Assembly: GCF_900169165.1 (NCBI RefSeq)
Contig: NZ_FXYY01000017.1
Coordinates: forward strand, 1-64,000
DNA from: Brevibacterium linens ATCC 9172
GTDB taxonomy: Bacteria > Actinomycetota > Actinomycetes > Actinomycetales > Brevibacteriaceae
Direction: 5' to 3'
Length of the DNA stretch: 64,000 nucleotides
Shown: positions 25,504 through 33,981 of the stretch, piece by piece
How the letters are laid out: every line of letters starts with the position of its first letter
Numbering within the stretch: position 1 is the stretch's first letter
Position numbers and translations under genes: made by a program
Notes under the pieces: model-generated
Seen by the model: the letters and a program-made list of their open reading frames with translations, nothing else
Databases searched by the model: none
Told to the model about the DNA's origin: nothing

Positions 25504-26694
25504 GTGTCCAGAGACGAGAAGAACGAGACCGAAGACCTCCTGAGCAGGCGGATGAGTTCAGGGTCTGCCAGTGCTGCCGATAAGCAGTCGCAGACCCCTC
25601 TGGAGGCGGCCAATGATCCCTCGACCGACACCGAAGCGTTCGATCCGATCACGGATCCCATCGCAGAGGATGCCCCTGAGCGTTCCGCGGACGCGAAGCC
25701 CTCGACGGGTCCGGTGAGGGTGACTCCCGCCCGTTCGACGAATCCGCACTCCCAGCCCGCGACCGCGAGCACGCGTGCCGCCGAGCAGAACGCTGCGCAG
25801 AAGTCCGCCGGCACGGATTCGGCCGCCGCTGCATCGACTGCCGGGGCATCAGCCTCGACCGATGCCGGGGCCACCCGCGAGGTGCCTCAGAATGCGCGCA
25901 CCGCGGTGATGAGCGAAGCCGATTGGGCAGCGGTGTCGAGGGCGGCGACGTCGACCGATGTCCGCGACCCCGACGTGCCCGAGCGCCGTCGGTCGGTGCT
26001 CGATGTCATCGGCACGATCTGGATCATGATCGCCACCCCTTTCGTCCTGCTGGCCCTGGGGGTGCGCTTCGTCGCCTCGGGGATCTTCCTCAAATTCGAG
26101 TACTTCCGGCCCGGGTTCCCGGCCGATCAGTTCGGTTTCAGTGCCGCCGACCGTGAGCACTACGGGACCTATGTCATCGACTACCTGCACAACTTCGATT
26201 CCCGGCGCTACCTCGCCGATATCATCATGCCCAACGGGGAGCCGATCTTCATCTCCGACGAGCTCAGCCACATGGCTGACGTCAAGGGTCTGATCTCACT
26301 GCTCTACCTTGTGGCGCTCGTCGGGATCATCGGGTCCGTGCTCTTCGGCATCTACATGTGCCGCAAGAACGGATCGGGCATCCACGCGGGCGTGCGTCTG
26401 GGGTCGATCTTCAGCATCATCTTCATGGCCGCCGTCGCCGTCGTCGCCGTGCTCGGATGGGACAGCTTCTTCCGCGGGTTCCACAGGGTGTTCTTCGCCG
26501 ATGGGACGTGGGAGTTCTACGCCGATGATTCGCTCATCCGCCTCTTCCCGCCCCAGTTCTGGGTCGATGCGGGCATCGCCGCCGGCGGGCTGTTCGTGCT
26601 CATGGCGATCGTTCTCTTCCTGCTCAGCTTCACCGGTCACAAGAAGCGCCGTGCGCTGCGCAGGGCACGGAAGGATGCCGCAGCAGAAGTCTGA
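25504..26694 (+). CDS. DUF1461/TIGR01906-type integral membrane protein with long disordered N-terminus
   Basis: This protein of about 396 residues has a first 150 residues that are low-complexity (Ala, Ser, Asp, Thr, Pro) and surely disordered. Then come four or more helices with the DUF1461 pattern: VLDVIGTIWIMIATPFVLL, an extracytoplasmic region with HNFDSRRYLADIIMPNG, and WDSFFRGFHRVFFADGTWEF then LIRLFPPQFW. The function of the family is unknown. GTG 25504 is preferred over an upstream TTG for its -10 spacing. Confidence 0.8.
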   Translation: MSRDEKNETEDLLSRRMSSGSASAADKQSQTPLEAANDPSTDTEAFDPITDPIAEDAPERSADAKPSTGPVRVTPARSTNPHSQPATASTRAAEQNAAQKSAGTDSAAAASTAGASASTDAGATREVPQNARTAVMSEADWAAVSRAATSTDVRDPDVPERRRSVLDVIGTIWIMIATPFVLLALGVRFVASGIFLKFEYFRPGFPADQFGFSAADREHYGTYVIDYLHNFDSRRYLADIIMPNGEPIFISDELSHMADVKGLISLLYLVALVGIIGSVLFGIYMCRKNGSGIHAGVRLGSIFSIIFMAAVAVVAVLGWDSFFRGFHRVFFADGTWEFYADDSLIRLFPPQFWVDAGIAAGGLFVLMAIVLFLLSFTGHKKRRALRRARKDAAAEV

Positions 26695-26816
26695 TTCTTC
26701 TTCACTCCGCGCCGGCGGTCCGGCTCCTGGCGGCGCTCCGGTTCGGGCGACGCTTCGGTTCGGGCGGCAGAGCAGCGCGTCACTGCACAGTGGGTTCGAG
26801 TCCCGCTCCACGGTTC

Positions 26817-26849
26817 CGGCCGGGTGGTCTTTCCCCTTCCACCCGGCCG
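26817..26849. terminator. Hairpin between convergent DUF1461 and ppk2 genes
   Basis: CGGCCGGGTGG and CCACCCGGCCG form 11 pairs around an 11-base pyrimidine loop. It can serve both converging genes. Confidence 0.65.
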
Positions 26850-26864
26850 AATTTCTGTCCGGAA

Positions 26865-27794
26865 TCAGTCGTCGACGGCGTCGCGGCCGCGACGGACGAG
26901 CAGCGGGTCGGCTTCATAGACGACCGATCGGTCTTTGTCCGCGTAGTCGAACTGATTGAGGAAGTAGCGCATCGCATTGAGGCGGGCGCGCTTCTTGTCG
27001 TTGCTCTTGATCGTGATCCACGGAGCGTGATCGGTATCCGTGCGGCGGAACGTCTCTTCCTTCGCCTTCGTGTAGTCGTCCCAGCGATCGAGGGACTCGA
27101 GGTCCATCGGAGAGAGCTTCCACCGCCGCACCGGATCGATCTGACGGATCGCGAACCGGGTCCGCTGCTCTCGCTGGGTCACGGAGAACCAGAACTTCGT
27201 GACGTGGACTCCGGAGTCGATGAGCATCTTCTCGAATACGGGGGCCTGTTCCATGAAGGTCTCGTACTCGTCGTCGGTGCAGAATCCCATGACCCGCTCG
27301 ACATTGCCCCGGTTGTACCAGGAACGGTCGAACATGACGATCTCCCCGCTCGTGGGCAAGTGGGAGATATAGCGCTGGAAGTACCATTGGCCGGCTTCGC
27401 GGTCAGAGGGTTTGTTGAGTGCGACGACGCGGGCGGCACGCGGATTGAGGTGTTCGGTGAAGCGTTTGATCGTTCCGCCCTTGCCGGCGGCGTCACGACC
27501 TTCGAAGACGATGACGTGTTTGGCGCCCGTGTCCTGACCCCAGTATTGGAATTTCAGCAGTTCGACCTGCAGTCTGTACTTCTCGAGTTCGTATTCTTCG
27601 CGGTCCAACTGTTCGTCGTACGGGTACCCTTCCCGCCACGTTTCGACGGCCCGGCCCATGGGGTCGATCAGGTGCGGATCCGTCGTCTGGCTGTCCGCGA
27701 CGGCGTAGCCTTCGAGGCGGAGTTTGTCGATGTACTCCCGCAGATTGTCTTGGAACAGACTGTTCACGAGATCCTTCCCTTTCACTGTCGACAC
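26865..27794 (-). CDS. ppk2: Polyphosphate kinase 2 family protein
   Basis: This 309-residue one-domain PPK2 moves phosphate between polyphosphate and nucleotides. Walker A is FEGRDAAGKGG (97-107), Walker B in MFDRSWYNRGNVE (154-166), and the lid motif follows. The length and single domain fit class I enzymes, which favour NDP phosphorylation. GTG 27794 is taken; GTG at residue 4 is an alternative. The MFS gene ends only about 40 bases upstream on the same strand, so an own promoter would lie in a very short gap, where a TATCGT hexamer (27812-27817) is visible. Confidence 0.92.
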   Translation of the reverse strand: MSTVKGKDLVNSLFQDNLREYIDKLRLEGYAVADSQTTDPHLIDPMGRAVETWREGYPYDEQLDREEYELEKYRLQVELLKFQYWGQDTGAKHVIVFEGRDAAGKGGTIKRFTEHLNPRAARVVALNKPSDREAGQWYFQRYISHLPTSGEIVMFDRSWYNRGNVERVMGFCTDDEYETFMEQAPVFEKMLIDSGVHVTKFWFSVTQREQRTRFAIRQIDPVRRWKLSPMDLESLDRWDDYTKAKEETFRRTDTDHAPWITIKSNDKKRARLNAMRYFLNQFDYADKDRSVVYEADPLLVRRGRDAVDD

Positions 27795-27834
27795 CTGAGT
27801 GTGCCTCGTACACGATACTGTGCCGAGATGAATA

Positions 27835-29121
27835 TCAGGTTATGCGATCCACGTCGCGTCGCGGGATGATTCCGACGCTCAGAAGTGGGGCCAGCGTGAT
27901 GAGTCCGAAGGACAGCGGATAGCCGAAGGCCGTCACCAGGGCACCGAATCCGGGACCGAGCAGAGCCGACATGACGAACTGTCCCGTGTTCTGGGCTCCC
28001 AGCGCCTTGCCTGACCACCGCGGTCCGGCGGCTTCGGCCACCGAGGCGAAGGCCAGACCGTTGTCGGCCACCGACACAGCAGAGGCGAGGACGAAGACGA
28101 CGGCGGCGGCGGCGGGCAGCTGTGTCAGCGACAGGACGGCGATGGCGACCACGACGATCACGGACGCTACGGCGACGATGCGCATGAGGCCCACTCGGGA
28201 TCCCGTGCGGTCGGAGAGCGCGCCGACAACCATTCGACCGACAGCGCCGACGAGCTGCGCGATCGCAACGATCGCTCCGGCGGTGCCCGCCCCGATCCCT
28301 TGGACGACGATGAGCCAGACGAGTCCGTAGGTGGAGAACGCGAACTGCGGGACGACGAGGAGCGCGGAGACAGCGTGGATGCGCCACAGGAAGGAATCGC
28401 TGCGGTAGGGATTGATCGCCGAGGCGGTGCTGGGCTTCCCCGCTCCCACCGAGGTGGTGCCCGGTTCGGTGCCATCGGTGCGCGTCGTCTGGGGATAGGT
28501 GTCCTGGTCGAGTTCGACCACCTCGGTGCGGGTGGGGGTCGGGTCCGGTGGGTTGCGGATGAGGGCGAAGCAGATGAGGGCGAGCGCCCCGGTCACCGCG
28601 GCGACGAACCACAGGTAGGCGGGGAATCCGCCGGCCGTGGCGATCCCCGGGATGGTCACGGCGGCCACGCTCGTGCCCAGGGGCTGGGACATCTGGCGGA
28701 TGCCCATGGCCAATCCGCGGCGGTGGCGGGGGAACCACCCCATGACGACGCGACCGGACGCCGAATTCACGGAGGCGGCGGCAGCACCGGAGGCAGCGAT
28801 GACGATGACCATCCAGATCGGCGAGTCGACGACGAGGACAGCGGCGGCCGAGAACACAGCCGTCAGCCCGATCCCCAAAGTCATCGCCAGTCGTTCGCCG
28901 AAGCGGTCGGCGAATGCGCCCCAGGCGATGAGGGTGAGGATGAGACCGAAGCTCGGAGCGGCGGCGACGGTGCCGGCCTGGGTGAGGGTGAACCCGAGGT
29001 CGGAGTGCATGTACGGGATGAGGAAGGCGGGTCCGGCGATCGCGATGGTCGCCGCCATCTGTGTGAGGACACCGACGACGAGGATCACCCAGGCCTGCCG
29101 GGTGGGTCCGCTCGTCGTCAT
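27835..29121 (-). CDS. Major facilitator superfamily transporter
   Basis: This 428-residue protein has 12 predicted helices in two bundles joined by a long acidic/Thr-rich cytoplasmic loop (about residues 192-235). AFADRFGERLAM after helix 2 is the MFS loop signature, and GALSDRTGSRVG is its counterpart in the second half. The overall pattern resembles the OFA/nitrate-nitrite or organic-acid branches, but the substrate is not determinable. ATG 29121 has TAACCT 6 bases upstream. Confidence 0.88.
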   Translation of the reverse strand: MTTSGPTRQAWVILVVGVLTQMAATIAIAGPAFLIPYMHSDLGFTLTQAGTVAAAPSFGLILTLIAWGAFADRFGERLAMTLGIGLTAVFSAAAVLVVDSPIWMVIVIAASGAAAASVNSASGRVVMGWFPRHRRGLAMGIRQMSQPLGTSVAAVTIPGIATAGGFPAYLWFVAAVTGALALICFALIRNPPDPTPTRTEVVELDQDTYPQTTRTDGTEPGTTSVGAGKPSTASAINPYRSDSFLWRIHAVSALLVVPQFAFSTYGLVWLIVVQGIGAGTAGAIVAIAQLVGAVGRMVVGALSDRTGSRVGLMRIVAVASVIVVVAIAVLSLTQLPAAAAVVFVLASAVSVADNGLAFASVAEAAGPRWSGKALGAQNTGQFVMSALLGPGFGALVTAFGYPLSFGLITLAPLLSVGIIPRRDVDRIT

Positions 29122-29127
29122 CGTTCC

Positions 29128-29133
29128 AGGTTA
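29128..29133 (-). promoter_or_regulatory. -10 element of the MFS gene (leaderless)
   Basis: TAACCT on the minus strand, six bases before ATG 29121. Confidence 0.6.
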
Positions 29134-29191
29134 GCCGTGTGCCCGGATTGTCCGCGGAATGTCTCAGATCGCGGTGGCCGGGCTTTGCCGA

Positions 29192-29197
29192 TAAAGT
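29192..29197 (+). promoter_or_regulatory. -10 element of the UAA-anticodon tRNA
   Basis: TAAAGT ends 14 bases before the mature 5' end of the tRNA, giving a transcript leader of a few bases for RNase P to remove. No clear -35 is seen. Confidence 0.5.
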
Positions 29198-29211
29198 GTG
29201 TTCTGAGCATT

Positions 29212-29288
29212 CCCCCTATAGCCCAATCGGCAGAGGCAGTCGACTTAAAATCGATTCAGTGTGGGTTCGAGTCCCACTGGGGGGACCA
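29212..29288 (+). tRNA. tRNA with anticodon UAA but a short variable loop (unusual tRNA-Leu-like)
   Basis: The cloverleaf is complete. Acceptor CCCCCTA (29212-29218) pairs with TGGGGGG (29278-29284), followed by A73 and an encoded CCA. T8 and A9 are present. The D arm has a three-pair stem GCC/GGC with an enlarged loop containing GG. Anticodon stem GTCGA/TCGAT encloses CTTAAAA, so the anticodon is TAA, reading UUA (Leu). The variable region is only TCAGT (29256-29260), and the T arm is GTGGG-TTCGAGT-CCCAC. Canonical bacterial tRNA-Leu is class II with a long variable arm, so identity is uncertain. It is intact, with its own -10, downstream of and convergent with the biotin operon. Confidence 0.85.
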
Positions 29289-29356
29289 GAGATATTTGAG
29301 CTGACCTGCGACGTTTCGCAGCGAGGACCAGGCTGATTCCTTCACCGCCTCTGCGA

Positions 29357-30226
29357 TCAGGACAGCCGCAGCCACCCAGGTGCCCGGGCAGTGAACTCGT
29401 TCCGATCGAGCCTGTCTCCGACCCCGGCGGGAATCGCTCCGAGGACAGGCGCCATCGCCGACAGTGCAGCCCAATTGTCACGGTCAACCGGAGACGCCTT
29501 TTCGGGCCACGAACCGATGATGATGCCGGTGGTCGAAACCCGCCGTCTCTCAAGGGCTTCAGCGGTGAGAGCAGTGTGGTTGAGAGTCCCTAGGCGTGAG
29601 CGGACGACGATGGCGGCACCGACCGAGTTTTCTCCTTCCGACAGTCCGGCTGCGATGTCGGCGAGGGTCAGCCCTCCGAAGTCGACGAGGACTCCCCCGG
29701 ACCCTTCGACGAGGACATGGTCGGCATCGGTTCGTGCCAGTGCCCTACGTATGAAGTCCACATGCTCGGCCGCGCTCGGCAGATTCGAGACTCTGTCGGC
29801 TCCTGAAAAGTCCGGAACGGGTCGTACAGCGCCAGCTGACTCATCATCGACTGACTCAGGGTCTGCTGGCCATGGGTCGGCTGATTTGGCATCAGCTGAT
29901 TTGTCGTCGACCGACTTGAACCCGTCCCATTCGGCTTTGGCGGCGGGAACCGGAGCCATCGGCAGGCGGAGGGTGGTGTTCGTGAACGCATGGATGCCGG
30001 TCAGCCGAGCCACTGCCTCCGCGTCGGATTCTGTGACGACGTCGCTGTAATCGGACTCGAGCTGCTCACGTTCAGGATCGTCGGCCCTGATACGCCCCGT
30101 CTGGATCGGCTTGCACATGATCACTCGACGTCCAGCCGCATTCAGTGCCGCGGCCAGCGCCGCGGTGGCGATGGTCTTGCCGACGCCGGTGTCCGTTCCC
30201 GTGACGAGCAGAAAGCGCGGGATCAT
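29357..30226 (-). CDS. bioD: Dethiobiotin synthetase with an internal low-complexity insert
   Basis: This protein (289 residues; the family is usually 220-240) closes the ureido ring of dethiobiotin using ATP and CO2. The P-loop VTGTDTGVGKT is at 8-18, the substrate lysine in CKPIQTG (38-44), VLVEGSGGVLVDF at about 171-183 and LGTLNHTALTAEA later. The extra length comes from about residues 101-152, an insert built of SVDD, KSAD, SADP and PADP units at the place where the substrate-lid region lies. It overlaps the bioF stop (ATGA) and is the last gene of bioB-A-F-D. Confidence 0.92.
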   Translation of the reverse strand: MIPRFLLVTGTDTGVGKTIATAALAAALNAAGRRVIMCKPIQTGRIRADDPEREQLESDYSDVVTESDAEAVARLTGIHAFTNTTLRLPMAPVPAAKAEWDGFKSVDDKSADAKSADPWPADPESVDDESAGAVRPVPDFSGADRVSNLPSAAEHVDFIRRALARTDADHVLVEGSGGVLVDFGGLTLADIAAGLSEGENSVGAAIVVRSRLGTLNHTALTAEALERRRVSTTGIIIGSWPEKASPVDRDNWAALSAMAPVLGAIPAGVGDRLDRNEFTARAPGWLRLS

Positions 30227-31357
30227 GCCGCCGACTCTGCAGCGCAGATTTCGGTGATCGCCCGAATGGGCTCACAGGCATAGGCCAGCTCCCCAGGGCT
30301 GAGTCCGGCACGAGCTGTCAGCCGCAGACGCGTGATGCCGTCGGGCACCGAAGGTGGGCGGAAACAGTCGACGAGGATGCCCTCCTCGCACAGCAGTTCG
30401 CGCGCCCGGACGCCTGATTCCGGACTCGGCATGGGAACGGACAGCACGGCACCGGCCGGGACCGGCACATCAAGTACGGCTGCCAGTTGTGCGCGGGCCG
30501 CCTTCATCGACGCCACCCGCTCAGCGGTAACGAGGTCGAGAGCGGCACGCGCTGCGGCCGCAATGGCAGGGGAAAGACCGGTGTCGAAGATGAAGGTACG
30601 AGCCGTGTTGACCACAGCATCACGGACGAGACCGGCTCCCAGCACAGCCCCTCCCTGGGAGCCGAGCGCTTTCGACAGCGTTGCGGTGACCACGAGGCGG
30701 TCGCGGAATTCGCTCACCGCGGCGGCCGCCCCCCATTCCGGCGGCTGCCTCGGCGCCGGTCACACCGATCCCGTGGGCTTCGTCGACGAGCAGCAGAGCG
30801 TCGTAACGAACGCAGAGGTCAAGAAGACAGGGCAGGTCCGCGGTGTCACCGAAGACGGAGTACACCGATTCGACGACGACAAGCGCCTCTGACTGCTGAC
30901 GACCAGCCAAAGCGGCTTCAACGGCGTCCAAGTCGTTGTGGGCGACGATGCTCGTCGGAGCTTTTGCCAGCCGGCAGGCATCGATGAGTGACGCATGGTT
31001 GTGGGCGTCGGAGATGATGAGAGTATCAGGACCGGCCAGAGCAGTGACGGCGGCGATGTTAGCCAGATAACCGCTGGAGAAGGTCACACACGCAGGGAGC
31101 CGCAGCCGTTCGGCCAGAGCAGCTTCCAATCGGTGATGGACGTGTGTGGTTCCGGTGACGAGTCGCGATGCGCTGGCCGAGGTGCTGCTGCGTTCGATCT
31201 CCTCGATCGCTGCGGCACGCACCAGCGGATGCGCCGAGAGTCCGAGGTAGTCGTTCGAGGCGAGGTCGAGTCCGTCGAGCACGAGGTCACTGCGGTCCAG
31301 ACCGGCAGCACTTCGGCGCTCGGCCGCGGCGAAAAGGCGGGAGAAGAGGGCGTTCAC
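30223..31357 (-). pseudogene. bioF: 8-amino-7-oxononanoate synthase gene split by one frameshift
   Basis: The first part, from GTG 31357, encodes LDLASNDYLGLSAHPLVRAA, TFSSGYLANIAAVTAL and LLVDEAHGIGVTGAEAAAGMG. The remainder, in another frame from about 30735 down, encodes VSEFRDRLVVTATLSKALGSQGG with the PLP lysine, through to the stop at 30223. The two join exactly if one C is removed from the six-C run at 30729-30734. That restores a 377-residue AONS, the normal size, which condenses pimeloyl-ACP/CoA with alanine. GTG overlaps the bioA stop by four bases. A true null allele and a sequencing error are both possible. Confidence 0.85.
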
Positions 31358-32697
31358 GATGCAACCTCGAACTCGCACCCATCCCCGTGTGCCGCGGCTG
31401 CCGCGACCATCGCCGCCGTGATGGTGTCCACCACCTCCGGAGACGAGATATAGGGAGGCATCGTATAGATGTGCTGCCGAAACGGCCGCACCCACACCCC
31501 ATGTTCGGCGGCTATGCGCGTGGTCAGCCCCACGTCGACCGGGCGGTCGAGTTCGACGACACCGATACCACCGGTCACCCGCGCCTCGATGACATGATCC
31601 AGCCGCCTGGCAGGGGCGAGGCCCGTTTCGAGGGCCTGCGAGATCCGTCCAATGGCCGGCTCCCAGCCGCTCGTCTCGTCATCGATGAGGAGGCCGACCG
31701 ACGCATTTGCCGCAGCACACGCCAGGGGATTCGCCATGAACGTGGGCCCGTGCATGAGCGCCCGGTGAGACGAAGTGGTGATGACGTCGGCAACCGTTCC
31801 ACTGCACAGCAGCGCCAATGTGAGATAGCCGCCGGTCAGAGCCTTGCCCAGGCACATGACGTCCGGGGTGATCCCCGCGGCCCGACAGGCGAAGTCAGAG
31901 CCCGTGCGTCCGAAGCCGGTGGCGATCTCGTCGGCGATGAGTACGGCATCGATCTCGGTGGCCAACCGCCGCAGTGACTGCAGGGCGGCGGGGTGATACG
32001 GGCGCATACCTCCGGCACCTTGGAAGAGGGGTTCGACGATGATGCCGGCGATCTCTGCCCCGTGAGCATCGACGAGGTTTTCAGCCTTGACCGACCATTC
32101 GTGGACCTCGGCAGCGGATGCCTCCGGCAACGGCGGACGAGGCAGGAACAGCTGGGTTGCGAGCAGCCCGGCGAAATCGTTGTGCATTCCCCCAACAGGG
32201 TCGCACACGCTCATCGCCCCGGTGGTGTCACCATGGTAGGCACCTTCGAGGGCAAGGAAGCGCCTGCGGTCGCGGCCGCGGGCCAGCTGGTATTGGATGG
32301 CGAGCTTGAGCGCGCCTTCGACCGAGACCGAACCCGAGTCTGCGAGGAAGACATGGTCGAGTCCGTCCGGTGTGACTGCGACGAGCCGCTCGGCTAGTTC
32401 GACGGCCGGTTCATGGGTGAGACCGCCGAACATGACGTGCGAGAACGATCCGATCTGGGTGGTCAGTGCCGCATCCATGACCGGATGCTGGTATCCGTGG
32501 ACGACCGACCACCACGAGCTCATCCCGTCGAGCAGTCGATGCGCCGATCCCGAAGCATCGCGCAACTCCACATAGGGCCCATCTGCGCCTGTGACCGAGA
32601 AGTGCGCGCCGGCGTCGAGCGGACCGTAGGGGTGCCACAGCAGGCCGGAATCGCGCTCGAGCGTGCTCGTCGGCATCCGTAGTCCCGCCTCAGACAT
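31354..32697 (-). CDS. bioA: Adenosylmethionine-8-amino-7-oxononanoate aminotransferase
   Basis: This 447-residue PLP enzyme makes 7,8-diaminopelargonate. Family motifs run in order: LWHPYGPLDAG, MSSWWSVVHGYQHPVMDAAL, FADSG-type substrate loop seen here as VFLADSGSVSVEGALKLAI, LEGAYHGDTTGAMS, LIADEIATGFGRTG, and LGKALTGGYLTLAL with the PLP-binding lysine. HGPTFMANPLACAAANAS follows. It is intact and of normal size. Its start overlaps the bioB end by eight bases and its stop overlaps bioF. Confidence 0.95.
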   Translation of the reverse strand: MSEAGLRMPTSTLERDSGLLWHPYGPLDAGAHFSVTGADGPYVELRDASGSAHRLLDGMSSWWSVVHGYQHPVMDAALTTQIGSFSHVMFGGLTHEPAVELAERLVAVTPDGLDHVFLADSGSVSVEGALKLAIQYQLARGRDRRRFLALEGAYHGDTTGAMSVCDPVGGMHNDFAGLLATQLFLPRPPLPEASAAEVHEWSVKAENLVDAHGAEIAGIIVEPLFQGAGGMRPYHPAALQSLRRLATEIDAVLIADEIATGFGRTGSDFACRAAGITPDVMCLGKALTGGYLTLALLCSGTVADVITTSSHRALMHGPTFMANPLACAAANASVGLLIDDETSGWEPAIGRISQALETGLAPARRLDHVIEARVTGGIGVVELDRPVDVGLTTRIAAEHGVWVRPFRQHIYTMPPYISSPEVVDTITAAMVAAAAAHGDGCEFEVAS

Positions 32698-33909
32698 TGG
32701 GCGTGAGCTCTGTGCCCGCGCCGCGGCGCCGGATCGTCGGAATCATCACTCCGGAGTCGTCGGCTTCTTGACCAGCCGTCGGCAGAGGTTTGCCGCACGG
32801 CAGGGTGCTCGCGGACTTTGCTGCCTCAGCGGACGTTCCGTCGCTCTTCATGTCACCGGGCGCCACCTCGGCGAAGGCGGCCTGATGGGATGCCCGGTGA
32901 GCCTTGAGCTCATCACGCAGTCGTTCGGCACTCTCTGCTCCGACGATCTCGAAGCCTCCGTCGACGATCATGTCGAGGTCTTCCTCGGCGGCCTGCCCCT
33001 CCGAGGTCAGATAGTCGCCGAGGAAGAGCGAATTGGCCACATGAAGCGACAGCGGCTGCAGCGTACGCAGGTGCATCTCCCGACCTCCGGCGATGCGCAG
33101 CTCGCGGTCCGGGCACAGGAATCGCACGGCGCAGAGAATCCGCAGGCAATGCTGCGGGGTCAGAGTCCAGGTTCCTTCGAGCGGTGTGCCGTCGAAGGGA
33201 ATGAGGAAGTTGACCGGGATCGAATCGGAGTCAACGGCCTTGAGCGATTCGATCGCCTCGATGATCTGCTCGTCCGTCTCCCCCATTCCGACGATCAGCC
33301 CCGAGCACGGGGAGAGCCCTGCACCACGCGCCTTGTCCACGGTGTCGACACGGTCGGCGAACGTATGAGTCGTGCAGATATCGGGGTAGAGAGATTCGGC
33401 AGTGTTGAGGTTGTGGTTGTACGCGTCGACACCGGCGTCCTTGAGTCGCTGTGCCTGACCGTCCTTGAGGAACCCGAGGCAGGCGCAGACCTCGACGTCG
33501 GGACTGGATGTCTTGATCTCCTCGACCATCCCCGAGACACGCTCGACGTCCCGGTTCGAAGGACCGCGTCCGGACGCGACGAGGCAGACCCGCGAGGCTC
33601 CCCCTGCCAGACCGAATTCCGCCTGCCGCTTCGCCTCTTCCCTGGGCAGCCAGAGTATTTGAGGATGTCGGCTTCGGAACCCAAGCGCTGCGAACAATAG
33701 CCGCAGTCCTCCGGACAGAGTCCCGATTTGAGGTTGACGAGGTAGTTGACCTTGACGCGATTGCCGAAATGCTCGCGGCGCAGCCGGGAGGCAGCGGCGA
33801 CAAGGTCGAGGAGGTCCTCGTCGGACGACGACAGGATCGTGCGGGCATCGGAGGCGGTGGCCGGATCGCCGGCGAGCACGCGCTCGGCGAGTACTTGATA
33901 GCTATCCAT
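32690..33909 (-). pseudogene. bioB: Biotin synthase gene interrupted by one frameshift
   Basis: The first frame, from ATG 33909 ([15 protein letters not shown]), encodes [14 protein letters not shown], the radical-SAM CxxxCxxC cluster site, then SEADILKYS. The reading then moves to a second frame at about 33653-33657, which encodes [33 protein letters not shown] and the rest. Adding one base around 33655 would join them as ...[13 protein letters not shown]..., as in the family. The C-terminus has an Ala/Ser-rich extension of about 60 residues that is not part of the core enzyme. This is the first gene of the operon, downstream of a palindromic operator. Confidence 0.85.
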
Positions 33910-33915
33910 ATTGCC

Positions 33916-33921
33916 ATTATT
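33916..33921 (-). promoter_or_regulatory. -10 element of the biotin operon (leaderless bioB)
   Basis: AATAAT on the minus strand, six bases before ATG 33909. It abuts the palindrome at 33921-33933. Confidence 0.5.
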
Positions 33922-33933
33922 GAACACTGTTCA
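33921..33933. promoter_or_regulatory. Probable BioQ operator of the biotin operon
   Basis: TGAACACTGTTCA is a perfect palindrome around one central C. It fits the TGAAC-N3-GTTCA type site that I recall for the actinobacterial TetR-type biotin repressor BioQ. It lies between the expected -10 and -35 of bioB, where a repressor would block polymerase. No bioQ gene is in the window. Confidence 0.65.
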
Positions 33934-33969
33934 GGAAGGTACAAAATCCCACGTTGTTGCCCGAGCAGG

Positions 33970-33975
33970 CAGAAT
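33970..33975 (+). promoter_or_regulatory. -10 element of the 33982 gene (leaderless)
   Basis: CAGAAT, then six bases, then ATG 33982. The first position differs from TANNNT. Confidence 0.4.
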
Positions 33976-33981
33976 GGTGTG

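Noticed and set aside
26786..26812. T-arm-like sequence GTGGGTTCGAGTCCC, shared with the tRNA at 29212
   Set aside because: No acceptor, D or anticodon arm can be folded around it and no CCA follows. The shared bases are the T-arm consensus, and the interval to 29288 holds no integrase, so neither a tRNA nor an attachment-site pair is supported.
29245..29553. Minus-strand open frame containing VPPVGLEPTLNRF
   Set aside because: The sequence is the antisense of the tRNA gene at 29212-29288, a known source of spurious proteins.
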